Part shown: one piece after another, positions 34,769 through 43,647 of the stretch | Position numbering within the stretch: position 1 is the stretch's first letter | How the letters are laid out: each line of letters opens with the position of its first letter | Assembly: GCF_019746665.1 (NCBI RefSeq) | Contig: NZ_JAIERS010000012.1 | Span: 223,025-287,024 of the forward strand | Reading direction: 5' to 3' | Origin: Sphingomonas sp. | GTDB lineage: Bacteria > Pseudomonadota > Alphaproteobacteria > Sphingomonadales > Sphingomonadaceae | Length of the DNA: 64,000 nucleotides | The notes under the pieces: generated by a model | Told to the model about the DNA's origin: nothing | Databases searched by the model: none | The model's input: only the letters and a program-made list of their open reading frames with translations | Made by a program: the position numbers and the translations under genes

Positions 34769-35827
34769 ATGGAACAGCGAACGCGCTTCATCCTGACGGT
34801 GGACGGCGGCGGCATTCGCGGGCTCGCGCCGGCGCTGATCCTGCTGCGGTTGGAACGGCTTTATGCAGACGCCTGCGCCGTCCGGGGCAAGCAGCCCAAG
34901 CCGCTCCACCAATGTTTCGATCTGATGGGCGGCACCTCGACCGGCGGGATCATCGTCGCGGGCTTGGCGGCGCCGGGTGGCGTCGCGGGCGTGGCCGCTT
35001 GCACGCCCGCCGATCTGGTGTCGATCTACGCCGATCATGGCCGCGAGATTTTTCCGAATGTGCCGTTCAAGCTGCTCCGGGGTCTGCTCGGGCCGATCTA
35101 CAGCGCCGCCGCGCTCGAACGCGTGCTGCGCGAACGGTTGGGCGAGAGCCTGCTCAGCGCCGCGCTCACCAATATCGTGCTCTGCGCCTATGATACCGTC
35201 GCGCGTCAGGCCCGGTTCCTCGCGGGCGGCCCGGGCTATCGCAACGATCCGCGCGAGGCGGACTATCGGCTGCGCGACGCCGCCCGCGCCACTTCCGCCG
35301 CGCCGACCTATTTCCCGCCGGCGTGGATCGAGGAACTGGCTCCCGAACGCACCAAGCGCACGCTGATCGACGGTGGCGTGTTCGCCAATGATCCCAGCCT
35401 TGCGACCTATGTCGAGGCGCTGAAGCTCGGCTGGCGCGAGGATCGCATCGAAATGCTGTCGCTCGGCACCGGCAGCCAGAACCGACCCTATGCCTATCGC
35501 CTGATCGACGGTTGGGGCGCGATCGGCTGGCTGCTCCATGCCGGCGACCACCCGCTGATCTCGATCCTGATGCAGGGCGCATCGAGCACCACCGCCTATC
35601 AGATGAACCAGTTGCTCAACATCAGGCCGGCGGACCGCCGCTATACCCGGATTGATGGTCCGCTCGCGGGGGTGAACGACGCACTCGACGATGCCAGCCC
35701 CGCCAACATTGCCGCGATCAACCGGTTGGTCGAACACTGGCTGGCGGCGACCAACCCGTTCGAGCCACAAAAGAGCAACGCAGTGTTGCTGGACGAATGG
35801 GCGGCGCGGCTGGCCGATCGGGCTTGA
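34769..35827 (+). CDS. Patatin-like phospholipase
   Basis: A 352-residue lipid acyl hydrolase. The oxyanion hole VDGGGIRGL is at residues 11-19, the nucleophile S57 in GGTSTGG, and the catalytic aspartate in IDGGVFAND (about residue 203). There is no signal peptide, so it would act on cytosolic or membrane lipids. The gene follows the AspH-like oxygenase gene and precedes an Nfu gene by about 30 bp. Substrate not predicted. Confidence 0.9.
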   Translation: MEQRTRFILTVDGGGIRGLAPALILLRLERLYADACAVRGKQPKPLHQCFDLMGGTSTGGIIVAGLAAPGGVAGVAACTPADLVSIYADHGREIFPNVPFKLLRGLLGPIYSAAALERVLRERLGESLLSAALTNIVLCAYDTVARQARFLAGGPGYRNDPREADYRLRDAARATSAAPTYFPPAWIEELAPERTKRTLIDGGVFANDPSLATYVEALKLGWREDRIEMLSLGTGSQNRPYAYRLIDGWGAIGWLLHAGDHPLISILMQGASSTTAYQMNQLLNIRPADRRYTRIDGPLAGVNDALDDASPANIAAINRLVEHWLAATNPFEPQKSNAVLLDEWAARLADRA

Positions 35828-35858
35828 TCGCTCGCGCCGCGCGCGCCACATGATCCCC

Positions 35859-36431
35859 ATGCTGATCGAAACCGAAACAACGCCCAACCCCTCGACGCTC
35901 AAATTCCTGCCCGGCCGCGCCGTGATGGCCTCGGGAACGCGCGACTTCGCCTCCGCGGAAGCCGCCGCCGCCTCCCCGCTCGCCGAAGCACTGTTCGATC
36001 TGGGTGACGTGACCGGCGTTTTCTTCGGCCGAGATTTCATCTCGGTCACCGCCGCGCCAGGGACTGATTGGGCGCGTTTGAAGCCGGACGTGCTGGGGCT
36101 GCTGCTCGATCACTTCTCCGCCGACATGCCGCTGTTCAAGCAGGGCGGCGCCGATTTCAGCGTGCCGAGCGAGGACGAGACCTTCGCTAGCGACCCGGCC
36201 GATGCCGAGATCGTCGAGCAGATTCAGGATCTGATCGCGACGCGCATCCGCCCCGCGGTGCAGGGCGATGGCGGCGACATCACCTATCGCGGGTTCGAAA
36301 AGGGCCGCGTCTATCTCTCGATGCACGGCGCCTGCGCCGGTTGCCCCAGCTCGACGGCGACGCTCAAGAACGGGATCGAGCAATTGCTGCGTTATTATGT
36401 ACCCGAAGTGACCGAGGTTCGCGCGGTCTAG
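35859..36431 (+). CDS. Nfu-type iron-sulfur cluster carrier (NifU family)
   Basis: A 190-residue protein with an N-terminal Nfu_N domain that begins LIETETTPNPSTLKFLPG and a C-terminal NifU domain containing the cluster-binding CAGCPSS motif. It delivers [4Fe-4S] clusters to client enzymes. The second of two nearby ATGs is chosen (35859 rather than 35850), because family members start with MLI/MFI-x-TE; neither has a clear ribosome-binding site. It is followed 20 bp later by a nitroreductase gene. Confidence 0.92.
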   Translation: MLIETETTPNPSTLKFLPGRAVMASGTRDFASAEAAAASPLAEALFDLGDVTGVFFGRDFISVTAAPGTDWARLKPDVLGLLLDHFSADMPLFKQGGADFSVPSEDETFASDPADAEIVEQIQDLIATRIRPAVQGDGGDITYRGFEKGRVYLSMHGACAGCPSSTATLKNGIEQLLRYYVPEVTEVRAV

Positions 36432-36451
36432 CCCCAATGAAAGGACGTGTG

Positions 36452-37045
36452 ATGCACGAGAAGCTCGGCGACGCCGCGCTTGACCGGATTTTCCGCGAGG
36501 CGCGCACGGCGAATGGCTATACCGACGCGCCCTTCACCGAAGCCGACGCGCACGCGATCTGGGAGCTGGTGAAGTTCGGCCCGACCTCCGCCAATCAGCT
36601 GCCCGCGCGCTTCATCTGGTGCCTCAGCCAGGAATCGCGCGATCGGCTCGCGGCGCACGCCAGCGGCACCAACGCGCCGAAGATCAAGGCGGCGCCCGCC
36701 GCCGTGATCGTCGCCATGGACGAGAATTTCCACGAGCATCTGCCCGAACTGTTTCCGCATACCGATGCGAAAAGCTGGTTCGAGGGTAATCTGGCGCTGC
36801 GCCAGGCATCGGCGATGCGCAACGCGACGCTGCAGGGCGCCTATCTGATCATCGCCGCGCGCGCGCTGGGGTTCGATGTCGGGCCGATGTCGGGCTTCAA
36901 CAACGCAGCACTCGACGCCGATTTCTTCGCGGACACGCCGCAGATCAAATCGAACTTCATCGCAACGCTGGGTGTGGGCGATCCGGCGACGATCTTCCCC
37001 CGGTCGCCGCGCCCGCCGTTCGCGCGGTTCAACAGCATCGCCTGA
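36452..37045 (+). CDS. Nitroreductase-family oxidoreductase (malonic semialdehyde reductase RutE type)
   Basis: A 197-residue FMN-dependent oxidoreductase. The FGPTSANQLPARF segment and the GPMSGFNNAALDADFF segment match the RutE/HadB subgroup, which reduces malonic semialdehyde or other small carbonyls. No rut genes are adjacent, so the substrate is open. The start at ATG 36452 follows AAGGAC; an ATG 15 bp earlier lacks a site. Confidence 0.87.
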   Translation: MHEKLGDAALDRIFREARTANGYTDAPFTEADAHAIWELVKFGPTSANQLPARFIWCLSQESRDRLAAHASGTNAPKIKAAPAAVIVAMDENFHEHLPELFPHTDAKSWFEGNLALRQASAMRNATLQGAYLIIAARALGFDVGPMSGFNNAALDADFFADTPQIKSNFIATLGVGDPATIFPRSPRPPFARFNSIA

Positions 37046-37099
37046 AAATCCTTGCCCTGCCCCGCCCGCTCGCGCCATGGCGCGCGGCGGGAGGGTGAG

Positions 37100-38125
37100 G
37101 TGAAGGTCGACGCTTTCGATTTCGAGCTGCCGCAGGAGCGGATCGCGCTGCGCCCCGTGAGCCCACGCGATGCCGCGCGGATGCTCGTGGTGCGCCCCGC
37201 TGCGTTCGAGGACGCGGGCGTGCGCGATCTGCCGCGCCTGCTCACCCCGCGCGATATTCTGGTGTTCAACGATACCCGCGTCATCCCCGCCCAGCTCGAG
37301 GGCCGGCGGGGCGAGGCAAGCATCGGCGCGACGCTGCACAAGCGCGAAGGCCCGCGCCGCTGGCGCGCTTTCATCCGCAACGCCAAGCGGCTGCACGATG
37401 GCGACCGGATCGACTTCGGCCCCGATGCGACCGCCATCGCCCGTGATCGCGCCGCCGATGGCAGTTTCGCGCTCGAATTCGAAGGCGACGAGCCCGTCGA
37501 GCTGCTGCTCGAACGCGTCGGCACCATGCCGCTGCCTCCGTATATCGCCAGCAAGCGGGAGATCGACGCGCGCGACCGCGACGACTACCAGACGATGTTC
37601 GCGCGGCAGGAAGGCGCGGTCGCCGCCCCCACCGCCTCGCTCCACTTCACCCCCGAGCTGATGGCGGCGCTCGATGCGGCGGGCATCCAGCACGCGACGC
37701 TAACCCTGCACGTCGGCGCGGGCACCTTCCTGCCGGTAAAGGCCGACGATACCGACGATCACCAGATGCACGCCGAATGGGGCCGGCTGGACGCGGCGAC
37801 CGCCGATCGCTTGAACGCCATACGCTTGGGTGGGGGGCGAATCGTGGCGGTTGGCACGACCGTGCTACGTCTGCTCGAAAGCGCGGCGGGCGACGACCGC
37901 GTGATCCGCCCGTTCGAGGGTGACACCGCGATCTTCATTACCCCCGGCTATCGCTTCAAAGGGGTGGATGCGTTGATGACCAATTTCCACCTGCCGCGCT
38001 CGACCTTGTTCATGCTCGTTTCGGCGCTGATGGGGCTGGAGCGGATGCAGGCGGCCTATGCCCATGCCATCGCGCACGATTATCGCTTTTATTCCTATGG
38101 CGATTCGTCGCTGCTCATTCCATGA
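37100..38125 (+). CDS. queA: S-adenosylmethionine:tRNA ribosyltransferase-isomerase
   Basis: A 341-residue enzyme that adds the ribosyl moiety of SAM to preQ1 in tRNA, the penultimate steps of queuosine synthesis. It begins [14 protein letters not shown], and carries the [10 protein letters not shown] and [17 protein letters not shown] family blocks. The start is a GTG at 37100 preceded by GGGAGG. In-frame codons upstream extend the frame but have no coding character. Confidence 0.94.
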   Translation: MKVDAFDFELPQERIALRPVSPRDAARMLVVRPAAFEDAGVRDLPRLLTPRDILVFNDTRVIPAQLEGRRGEASIGATLHKREGPRRWRAFIRNAKRLHDGDRIDFGPDATAIARDRAADGSFALEFEGDEPVELLLERVGTMPLPPYIASKREIDARDRDDYQTMFARQEGAVAAPTASLHFTPELMAALDAAGIQHATLTLHVGAGTFLPVKADDTDDHQMHAEWGRLDAATADRLNAIRLGGGRIVAVGTTVLRLLESAAGDDRVIRPFEGDTAIFITPGYRFKGVDALMTNFHLPRSTLFMLVSALMGLERMQAAYAHAIAHDYRFYSYGDSSLLIP

Positions 38126-38134
38126 AGGCCGTCC

Positions 38135-38659
38135 GTGAAAGCTAGTCTGCGTCGCCTTGCCCCCCTGTTGCTTCTCGCCACGGCGCCCGCGTTGGCGCAA
38201 CAGCCGGAGGGAGCCCCACCGCCGCGTGATCCGCGCACCCCGCCGCAATCGACGATCATGGCCGAGCCAATGGCGCTGTTCATCGCCGCGAGCGACGCCG
38301 ACGGCGACGCGAGGGTGACGCCTGCCGAACTCAGCGCCGCCGTCGCGCGAAGCTTCGCCGCGAGCGACGCGACGAAGGCGGGCAGCATCGGCTATATTGC
38401 CTTCGCCGATTGGGCCGAGCGCTGGCTGGGGGATCGCAACGCCCTGCCCAGCCCCTTTGATGTCGATGCCGATCAGGACAATCGCATCACCCTTGCCGAG
38501 CTGCAGGGCGCCTTCGCCCGCGAATTCAGCCGGTTCGATCGCAATAAGGATGGCGCGATCACCCGCAACGAGCTGCTGACGCTGACCGGCGGCCTTGGCC
38601 GCGGCGGCTTTGGCGAGGGGCCGGGCGGCGGGCGACGCGGTCGCGGCGATCGGCGTTAA
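38135..38659 (+). CDS. EF-hand calcium-binding protein, secreted
   Basis: A 174-residue protein with a signal peptide (to about residue 21, ending ALAQ). It contains three EF-hand loops: D54-E65, D111-E122 and D135-E146, each with D-x-D/N-x-D/G spacing and a terminal Glu. The C-terminus is Gly/Arg-rich. The start is a GTG at 38135, 10 bp after queA. It is a periplasmic calcium binder of unknown role, a common type in sphingomonads. Confidence 0.85.
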   Translation: MKASLRRLAPLLLLATAPALAQQPEGAPPPRDPRTPPQSTIMAEPMALFIAASDADGDARVTPAELSAAVARSFAASDATKAGSIGYIAFADWAERWLGDRNALPSPFDVDADQDNRITLAELQGAFAREFSRFDRNKDGAITRNELLTLTGGLGRGGFGEGPGGGRRGRGDRR

Positions 38660-38663
38660 GCGA

Positions 38664-39302
38664 TTGCGCTACCAGCTCGTCATCCTCGATTTCGATGGCA
38701 CGCTCGCCGATTCGGGCGACTGGTTCCTGTCGATCGCCGACGATCTCGCCGATCGCTTCCGCTTCCGCCGGGTCGCGCCCGATGAGGTGGAGGGCTTGCG
38801 TGGGCGCACCACGCGCGAGGTGATCAAGCATCTCGGCATCCCGCGCTGGAAATTGCCAATCATCGCCCGCCATCTGCACCGCCGGCTCGCAGCCGAAACC
38901 CACAAGATCGCACTATTCGACGGGGTAAGCACGCTGCTCGCCGATCTGCGCGCGGCCGGCATCCGGATCGCGCTCGTGACCTCGAACGCTGAGCATAACG
39001 CGCGCACGATCCTGGGCGAGGACAATGCCCGGCATATCGAACAGTGGGAGTGCGGCGCTTCGCTATTCGGCAAGGCGCCGCGCTTCCGCCGGGTGATCCG
39101 CCGCGCGCGGCTGCCGCATACGGCGATCCTCTCGATCGGGGATGAGACACGCGATCTGACCGCGGCGCGCAAGGTCGGCGTCGATGGCGCGGCGGTACTG
39201 TGGGGCTATGCCAATCGCGACATCCTGACCGCACTCAATCCCGTCACCGCGTTCGAGACGCCGACCGAGGTGCTGCCCTTCGTGCTGGGACACGGAGCTT
39301 AG
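38664..39302 (+). CDS. HAD-superfamily hydrolase
   Basis: A 212-residue phosphatase-like protein. Motif I is DFDGTLADS (nucleophile D9, general acid D11), motif II LVTSN, motif III lysine in LFGKAPRF, and motif IV IGDETRD. It resembles phosphoglycolate phosphatase-like and carotenoid-oxygenase-associated HAD proteins. The start is most likely TTG 38664, four bases after the EF-hand stop codon; an upstream in-frame TTG at 38595 would overlap that gene by 65 bp. Confidence 0.85.
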   Translation: MRYQLVILDFDGTLADSGDWFLSIADDLADRFRFRRVAPDEVEGLRGRTTREVIKHLGIPRWKLPIIARHLHRRLAAETHKIALFDGVSTLLADLRAAGIRIALVTSNAEHNARTILGEDNARHIEQWECGASLFGKAPRFRRVIRRARLPHTAILSIGDETRDLTAARKVGVDGAAVLWGYANRDILTALNPVTAFETPTEVLPFVLGHGA

Positions 39303-39376
39303 CGGCATCCGCCAGCCGGTGGTGCACGGATCGACGCACGCCCCCCGAAAAGCAGTGGATGCGCCCGTCGCGTGCG

Positions 39377-39414
39377 GGCTACCCCCCGCGGCTTCGCTCG
39401 GCTATCCCCCGGGG
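39377..39414. repeat. Pair of 15-bp direct repeats just before the CDF gene
   Basis: GGCTACCCCCCGCGG (39377-39391) and GGCTATCCCCCGGGG (39400-39414) differ at two positions and are 23 bp apart centre to centre, with the second ending one base before ATG 39416. They could be a regulator site or a chance GC-rich duplication. Confidence 0.4.
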
Positions 39415-39415
39415 A

Positions 39416-40315
39416 ATGGGCCATAACCATGCTCACCACCATCCGGATGCCGCAGATTATGGCGGCGCGTTCGCGATCGGCATCGCGCTCAACCTGGGGT
39501 TCGTAGCACTAGAGGTCGTGGCGGGGCTGTGGGCGGGATCGGTCGCGTTGCTCGCCGACGCGGGCCATAATGCGTCGGATGTTCTGGGCCTGCTCGTCGC
39601 GTGGGGCGGATCGGCGTTGGCGCGACGCCCGGCGACGCCGCGCTTCACATATGGCTGGCGCGGCTCGACGATCTTGGCGGCACTCGCCAACGCGCTGTTT
39701 CTGATGGTGGCGACGGGCGGCATCGCGCTGGAGGCGGTGCAGCGCTTCAGCGATCCGCGCCCGGTCCGAGGCGCCACGATCATGGCGGTGGCGGCGGCGG
39801 GTATCGTCGTGAACGCGCTCACCGCCTGGCTGTTCGCGAGCGGGCGGCGCGGCGATTTGAACCTGCGCGCGGCCTATCTCCACATGATGGCGGACGCAGG
39901 CGTATCGGCGGCGGTGGTGATCGCGGGCGCGCTGGTGCTGCTGACCGGCTATGCCTGGATCGACCCGCTCACCTCGCTCGCGGTGGTCGCGATGATCCTG
40001 TGGAGCACCTGGGAGCTGCTGCGCGAGGCGGTGGTGATGGCGCTCGCCGCGGTGCCGAGCAGCGTCGATGCCGCGCGCGTCGCAGAGGCCTTGCGCGCGC
40101 TGCCGGGCGTCTCGCGGCTGCACGATCTGCACATCTGGGCGATGAGCACCACCGAAGTCGCGCTCACCGCGCGGCTGGTAATGCCCGGCGGCCACCCCGG
40201 CGACGCCTTCCTGCGCGAGGCCGCCCACCGGCTTCATCACGATTTCGGGATCGATCACCCGACGCTCCAGATCGAGATCGACCAGGGCGCGCCCTGCCTG
40301 ATCCACGATCATTAG
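39416..40315 (+). CDS. Cation diffusion facilitator metal exporter
   Basis: A 299-residue inner-membrane protein. The N-terminus is His-rich (MGHNHAHHH), and the two metal-site motifs of the family are visible: LADAGHNASD in the second membrane segment and HMMADAG in the fifth. About six membrane segments are followed by a cytoplasmic domain with LHDLHIWAM. It resembles ZitB/CzcD, so Zn(II) (possibly Co(II) or Cd(II)) efflux by proton antiport is expected. The start at 39416 follows a GGGG run. Confidence 0.92.
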   Translation: MGHNHAHHHPDAADYGGAFAIGIALNLGFVALEVVAGLWAGSVALLADAGHNASDVLGLLVAWGGSALARRPATPRFTYGWRGSTILAALANALFLMVATGGIALEAVQRFSDPRPVRGATIMAVAAAGIVVNALTAWLFASGRRGDLNLRAAYLHMMADAGVSAAVVIAGALVLLTGYAWIDPLTSLAVVAMILWSTWELLREAVVMALAAVPSSVDAARVAEALRALPGVSRLHDLHIWAMSTTEVALTARLVMPGGHPGDAFLREAAHRLHHDFGIDHPTLQIEIDQGAPCLIHDH

Positions 40316-40332
40316 GGCACGCGACGGCGCGC

Positions 40333-40665
40333 TTACCGTCCCCGCATATCCCGGGTTTCGCGCGGCATCCGCACCGTCAACCCGTCAAGCGCGGGCTCGA
40401 GCCAGATCTGGCAGGCGAGCCGGCTGGTGCGCGTCGCGCCCACCGCCAGATCGAGCATGTCCTCCTCCTCCTCGCGCGGCGGTGGCAAGCGGGCGAAATC
40501 GGCGGCATCGACGATCACATGGCAGGTGGAGCACGCCATCTGCCCTTCGCACGTGCCTTCCAGCGGCTGGCCATGCGCCTGAGCGAGATCGAGCAGTCGA
40601 TCGCCCGTGGCTGCCTCGACCAGCTGCTCGTGCCCGTCGGCGCCGATGAAGCGCACGCGGATCAT
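40333..40665 (-). CDS. [2Fe-2S] ferredoxin (ISC/adrenodoxin type)
   Basis: A 110-residue protein with cluster ligands C39, C45, C48 and C85 in GTCEGQMACSTC and SRLACQI. This spacing is that of vertebrate-type ferredoxins used in Fe-S assembly or P450 electron transfer. The ATG overlaps the upstream desulfurase stop codon (ATGA), so a role in supplying electrons to sulfur transfer or cluster assembly is likely. Last gene of the three-gene minus-strand unit. Confidence 0.93.
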   Translation of the reverse strand: MIRVRFIGADGHEQLVEAATGDRLLDLAQAHGQPLEGTCEGQMACSTCHVIVDAADFARLPPPREEEEDMLDLAVGATRTSRLACQIWLEPALDGLTVRMPRETRDMRGR

Positions 40666-41729
40666 TGCCGCGCCGCCGCCGCGTTGATCCGCTCGATCGC
40701 CTCCATCAACTCCTCCTCGCGCGTGTAACGGCCAAAGCCGAGCCGCAAGCTCGACCGCGCCTGTGTGTCCGACAGGCCGAGCGCGCGCAAGACATGGCTC
40801 GTGCGCCCCGAGCCACTCGCGCACGCGGAGCCCGCCGAAAAGGCGATATTGCGCAGCGCGCTCGTCAGCCGCGCGACATCGAGCCCCGGGCGGCGGATGT
40901 TCAGGTTGCCGCGATAGCGCTGCTCAAGGCTGCCGTTGATCGTCCAGGCCGGGCCGAGCGCCTGTCGCGCCATGCCATACAGCCGCTCGACATGGGCGGT
41001 ATCTTCCTCGAAGCGCACGCCCGCGAGCTTCGCGGCGACCCCGAACCCCGCGCAGAGCGCGGGCGAGAGCGTGCCCGATCGCTCCGGCTCCTGCCCGCCG
41101 CCGTGGAGCAGCGCGGCGGGCGGCGCATCGCGGAACCACAGCGCGCCAATGCCTTTGGGGCCGTGGATCTTGTGCGCCGAAAAGGCGATGAAGTCCGCCT
41201 CGGGCAGAGGCACGCGGCCAAAGCCCTGCACGGCGTCCACCAGCAACTTCGCCCCCACCGCCCTTGCAAGCGCACCGAGTTCGGCGATTGGCTGGATCAC
41301 CCCGATCTCGTTATTGACCAGCATGGCCGCGACCAGCCCGGTGCCCGGCACGATCGCCGCCCGGGCGGCTTCGAGATCGACCAGCCCTTGGGGATCGACC
41401 GGCAGCACCGTCACCGGCCGCCCGCGCGCCGCCTCCGCCGCCACCGCATCGAGCACGGCGGCATGTTCGGTTGCGATCGTCACGATCGGGCCACGCGTCC
41501 CCTTGATCGCCCAGTTCAGTGCCTCGGTCGCGCCACTGGTGAAGGCGAGCTTGCCCTTAGGGAGCAGTTTCAGAACATGTCCCCGCGCGACCTCCACCGC
41601 CGCCTTGGCGGCGCGGCCGGGCGCGTGCGCCGAATGCGGGTTGGCATGGCCCTCGCGCAACCAGGGGAGCATGGCATCGAACGCTTCCGGCGCGAGCGGC
41701 GTGGTCGCCTGGTAATCGAGATAGATCAC
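40662..41729 (-). CDS. Cysteine desulfurase (second of a tandem pair)
   Basis: A 355-residue PLP enzyme that releases sulfur from cysteine. The fold-type I motifs are complete: a HAAV histidine, SAHKIHGPKG with the PLP lysine, and the persulfide-forming cysteine in SAGSACASGS. It starts at GTG 41729, overlapping the first desulfurase stop codon as GTGA. Both paralogs appear catalytically intact. It is of the NifS/IscS type rather than SufS, judged by the short active-site loop being the SGSACxS form. Confidence 0.9.
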   Translation of the reverse strand: MIYLDYQATTPLAPEAFDAMLPWLREGHANPHSAHAPGRAAKAAVEVARGHVLKLLPKGKLAFTSGATEALNWAIKGTRGPIVTIATEHAAVLDAVAAEAARGRPVTVLPVDPQGLVDLEAARAAIVPGTGLVAAMLVNNEIGVIQPIAELGALARAVGAKLLVDAVQGFGRVPLPEADFIAFSAHKIHGPKGIGALWFRDAPPAALLHGGGQEPERSGTLSPALCAGFGVAAKLAGVRFEEDTAHVERLYGMARQALGPAWTINGSLEQRYRGNLNIRRPGLDVARLTSALRNIAFSAGSACASGSGRTSHVLRALGLSDTQARSSLRLGFGRYTREEELMEAIERINAAAARQ

Positions 41730-42772
41730 GCCCCCGCTACCTCCAGCCAGGCGTCGCGGAAGGCTTCGATTTCCTGCTTGGTGGTGGTCCAGCCGAAGCT
41801 CACTCGGATTGTGCGCGCGGCGGTGTCCTCGTCCACGCCGAACGCGGCGAGCGCCCGGCTGCGCTTGAGCGTACCCGACGAGCAGGCGCTGCCCGCCGAC
41901 ACCGCGAAGCCCATCGCGTCGAACCGGATCAGCTGCGCCGCCGCCGACGTGCCGGGCATGGCGACGGCGAGGATGTGGGCGCACTGAACGCCCGGGGCGA
42001 TCACCTCCCCCACGCGCCACAGCGCATTCTTCACTTCGGCCATTGCTTCGGCGTCAACCCGCCAGCCAGCCGACATCACCTCCACCGCCGCCGCGAACCC
42101 CAGGATCGCAGGCAGATTTTCGGTGCCCTGACGATAGCCGAATTCGTGCCCGCCTACCGGATCGAGCAGCCCCAGATCGCGCACCAGCAGCGCTCCGATC
42201 CCCGGCGGGCCGCCCAGCTTGTGCGCTGAAAGCACGGCCAGATCGACCTGGGGTGGCACGCGGCCCAGCGATTGGGCACAGTCCATTAGCACGATGCCAC
42301 CAGCGGCATGAACGTCGTCCACCACCTCGTTACTGCCAGCGAAGGGCAGCAGGGCTGTACCTGTCTCCGAATTTGTGTGCTGAATCGCGACAACCGCCGG
42401 ACCGCCCGCCAGCAGCGCGACCAGCGCCCCTCGATCAACTTCACCCGCGCGGACGGGCACCACCGCCGCATCGGGCGCCGCGCGAAACACTGCATCATGC
42501 TCTACCGCGCTCACGATCCGGCGCTTCAGCTTCGCGCGGTTCAGGGCGATTCCCAGCGCCTCGCTCGCGCCGCTGGTGAAGATCAGCTCGCCGCGCCAGC
42601 CGAGCGCGGCCTTGATCCGGGCGCGCGCGTCCTCGAGCGCCGCGCGCGCCGCACGGCCCTCGGCATGGGGTGACGACGGATTGGCCCAACGCTCCAGCGC
42701 CGCCGCCATCGCCGCCTTCGCCTCGGGTCGCATCGGCGTGGTTGCCGCATGATCCAGATAGATACGGGGCAT
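41726..42772 (-). CDS. Cysteine desulfurase (first of a tandem pair)
   Basis: A 348-residue PLP enzyme. It starts MPRIYLDHAATTP, has VEHDAV with the PLP-stacking histidine, LSAHKLGGPPG with the PLP lysine, and SAGSACSSGT with the catalytic cysteine. ATG 42772 is chosen; a TTG three codons earlier is also in frame. It heads the unit desulfurase-desulfurase-ferredoxin, all overlapping, and diverges from an alpha/beta hydrolase gene. Confidence 0.9.
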   Translation of the reverse strand: MPRIYLDHAATTPMRPEAKAAMAAALERWANPSSPHAEGRAARAALEDARARIKAALGWRGELIFTSGASEALGIALNRAKLKRRIVSAVEHDAVFRAAPDAAVVPVRAGEVDRGALVALLAGGPAVVAIQHTNSETGTALLPFAGSNEVVDDVHAAGGIVLMDCAQSLGRVPPQVDLAVLSAHKLGGPPGIGALLVRDLGLLDPVGGHEFGYRQGTENLPAILGFAAAVEVMSAGWRVDAEAMAEVKNALWRVGEVIAPGVQCAHILAVAMPGTSAAAQLIRFDAMGFAVSAGSACSSGTLKRSRALAAFGVDEDTAARTIRVSFGWTTTKQEIEAFRDAWLEVAGA

Positions 42773-42799
42773 TGTTCGCAAAAAGTTGCCTCTTCGGGG

Positions 42800-42828
42800 T
42801 TGGCGTCTATATAGCTGTTGCTCTATCC
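42800..42828 (+). promoter_or_regulatory. Candidate promoter of the alpha/beta hydrolase gene
   Basis: TTGGCG (42800-42805) and CTATCC (42823-42828) are separated by 17 bp and point to the gene starting at 42866. The match is moderate and rests on spacing and position only. The same AT-rich region would serve the divergent desulfurase unit. Confidence 0.35.
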
Positions 42829-42865
42829 TGCGCCACTGGCGCGCCCCCTATTCGATCCAGGTGCG

Positions 42866-43522
42866 ATGCCCGAAGTCATTTTCCCCGGCCCCGATGGCCG
42901 TCTCGAAGGTCGTTTCGCGCCGCCGCCGCGCCCGCGCGCGCCGGTCGCCATGATCCTTCACCCCCACCCGTCGAGCGGCGGCACGATGAACAACCGCATC
43001 GTGCAGGAACTCTACAAGACCTTCCAGCGGCGCGGTTTCGCGACGCTCCGCTTCAACTTCCGCGGCGTCGGCAAGAGCCAGGGCGTGTTCGACAATGGCG
43101 TCGGCGAACTGTCGGACGCGGCCTCGGCGCTCGATTGGGTGCAGTCGATCCACGCGGAGGCGAGCACCACTTGGGTCGCGGGCGTCAGCTTCGGCGCCTG
43201 GATCGGGATGCAGCTGCTGATGCGCCGCCCGGAGATTCGCGGTTTCATCTCGGTCGCGCCGCCGGCGAACATGTATGATTTCACCTTCCTCGCCCCCTGC
43301 CCCGCCTCCGGCATCATCGTGCAGGGCGATGGCGACGAGGTGGTGACACCGAGCGCGGTGCAGAAGCTGGTCGACAAGCTGCGCACCCAGAAGCACATCA
43401 CCATCCACCACGACGTGATCCCGCGCGCGAACCATTTCTTCCAGGACGAAATGGGCGAACTGATGACGAGCGTCGATCGCTATCTGGACTTCCGGCTGGA
43501 CCCGAGCTGCCCGATTAAGTGA
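42866..43522 (+). CDS. Alpha/beta hydrolase
   Basis: A 218-residue cytosolic protein of the short alpha/beta hydrolase type (YfbB/YtfF-like). The nucleophile S108 is in GVSFGAW; aspartate (about 154, in GDGDEVV) and histidine (about 190, in RANHFF) complete the triad. The N-terminal LHPHPSSGGTMNNRIV block is a hallmark of this conserved bacterial subfamily. It diverges from the desulfurase unit. Substrate unknown. Confidence 0.88.
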   Translation: MPEVIFPGPDGRLEGRFAPPPRPRAPVAMILHPHPSSGGTMNNRIVQELYKTFQRRGFATLRFNFRGVGKSQGVFDNGVGELSDAASALDWVQSIHAEASTTWVAGVSFGAWIGMQLLMRRPEIRGFISVAPPANMYDFTFLAPCPASGIIVQGDGDEVVTPSAVQKLVDKLRTQKHITIHHDVIPRANHFFQDEMGELMTSVDRYLDFRLDPSCPIK

Positions 43523-43536
43523 GGAGCGCCGCAAAC

Positions 43537-43620
43537 GATTTAGCGCAGCTAAATCGCAACCAGCGGCGCGCCCGGCCGGCGGTGCCATAGCGCCGACCGA
43601 CGGCACGGGCTTCGCCCGTG
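43537..43620. terminator. Two hairpins downstream of the hydrolase gene
   Basis: GATTTAGC-GCA-GCTAAATC (43537-43555) and CACGGGC-TTC-GCCCGTG (43604-43620) are perfect inverted repeats in the gap between two convergent genes. Each could end transcription or stabilise an mRNA end. Neither has a clear T-tract. Confidence 0.45.
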
Positions 43621-43647
43621 ACGAAGTTATCGTCGTATGGGCTCGGC

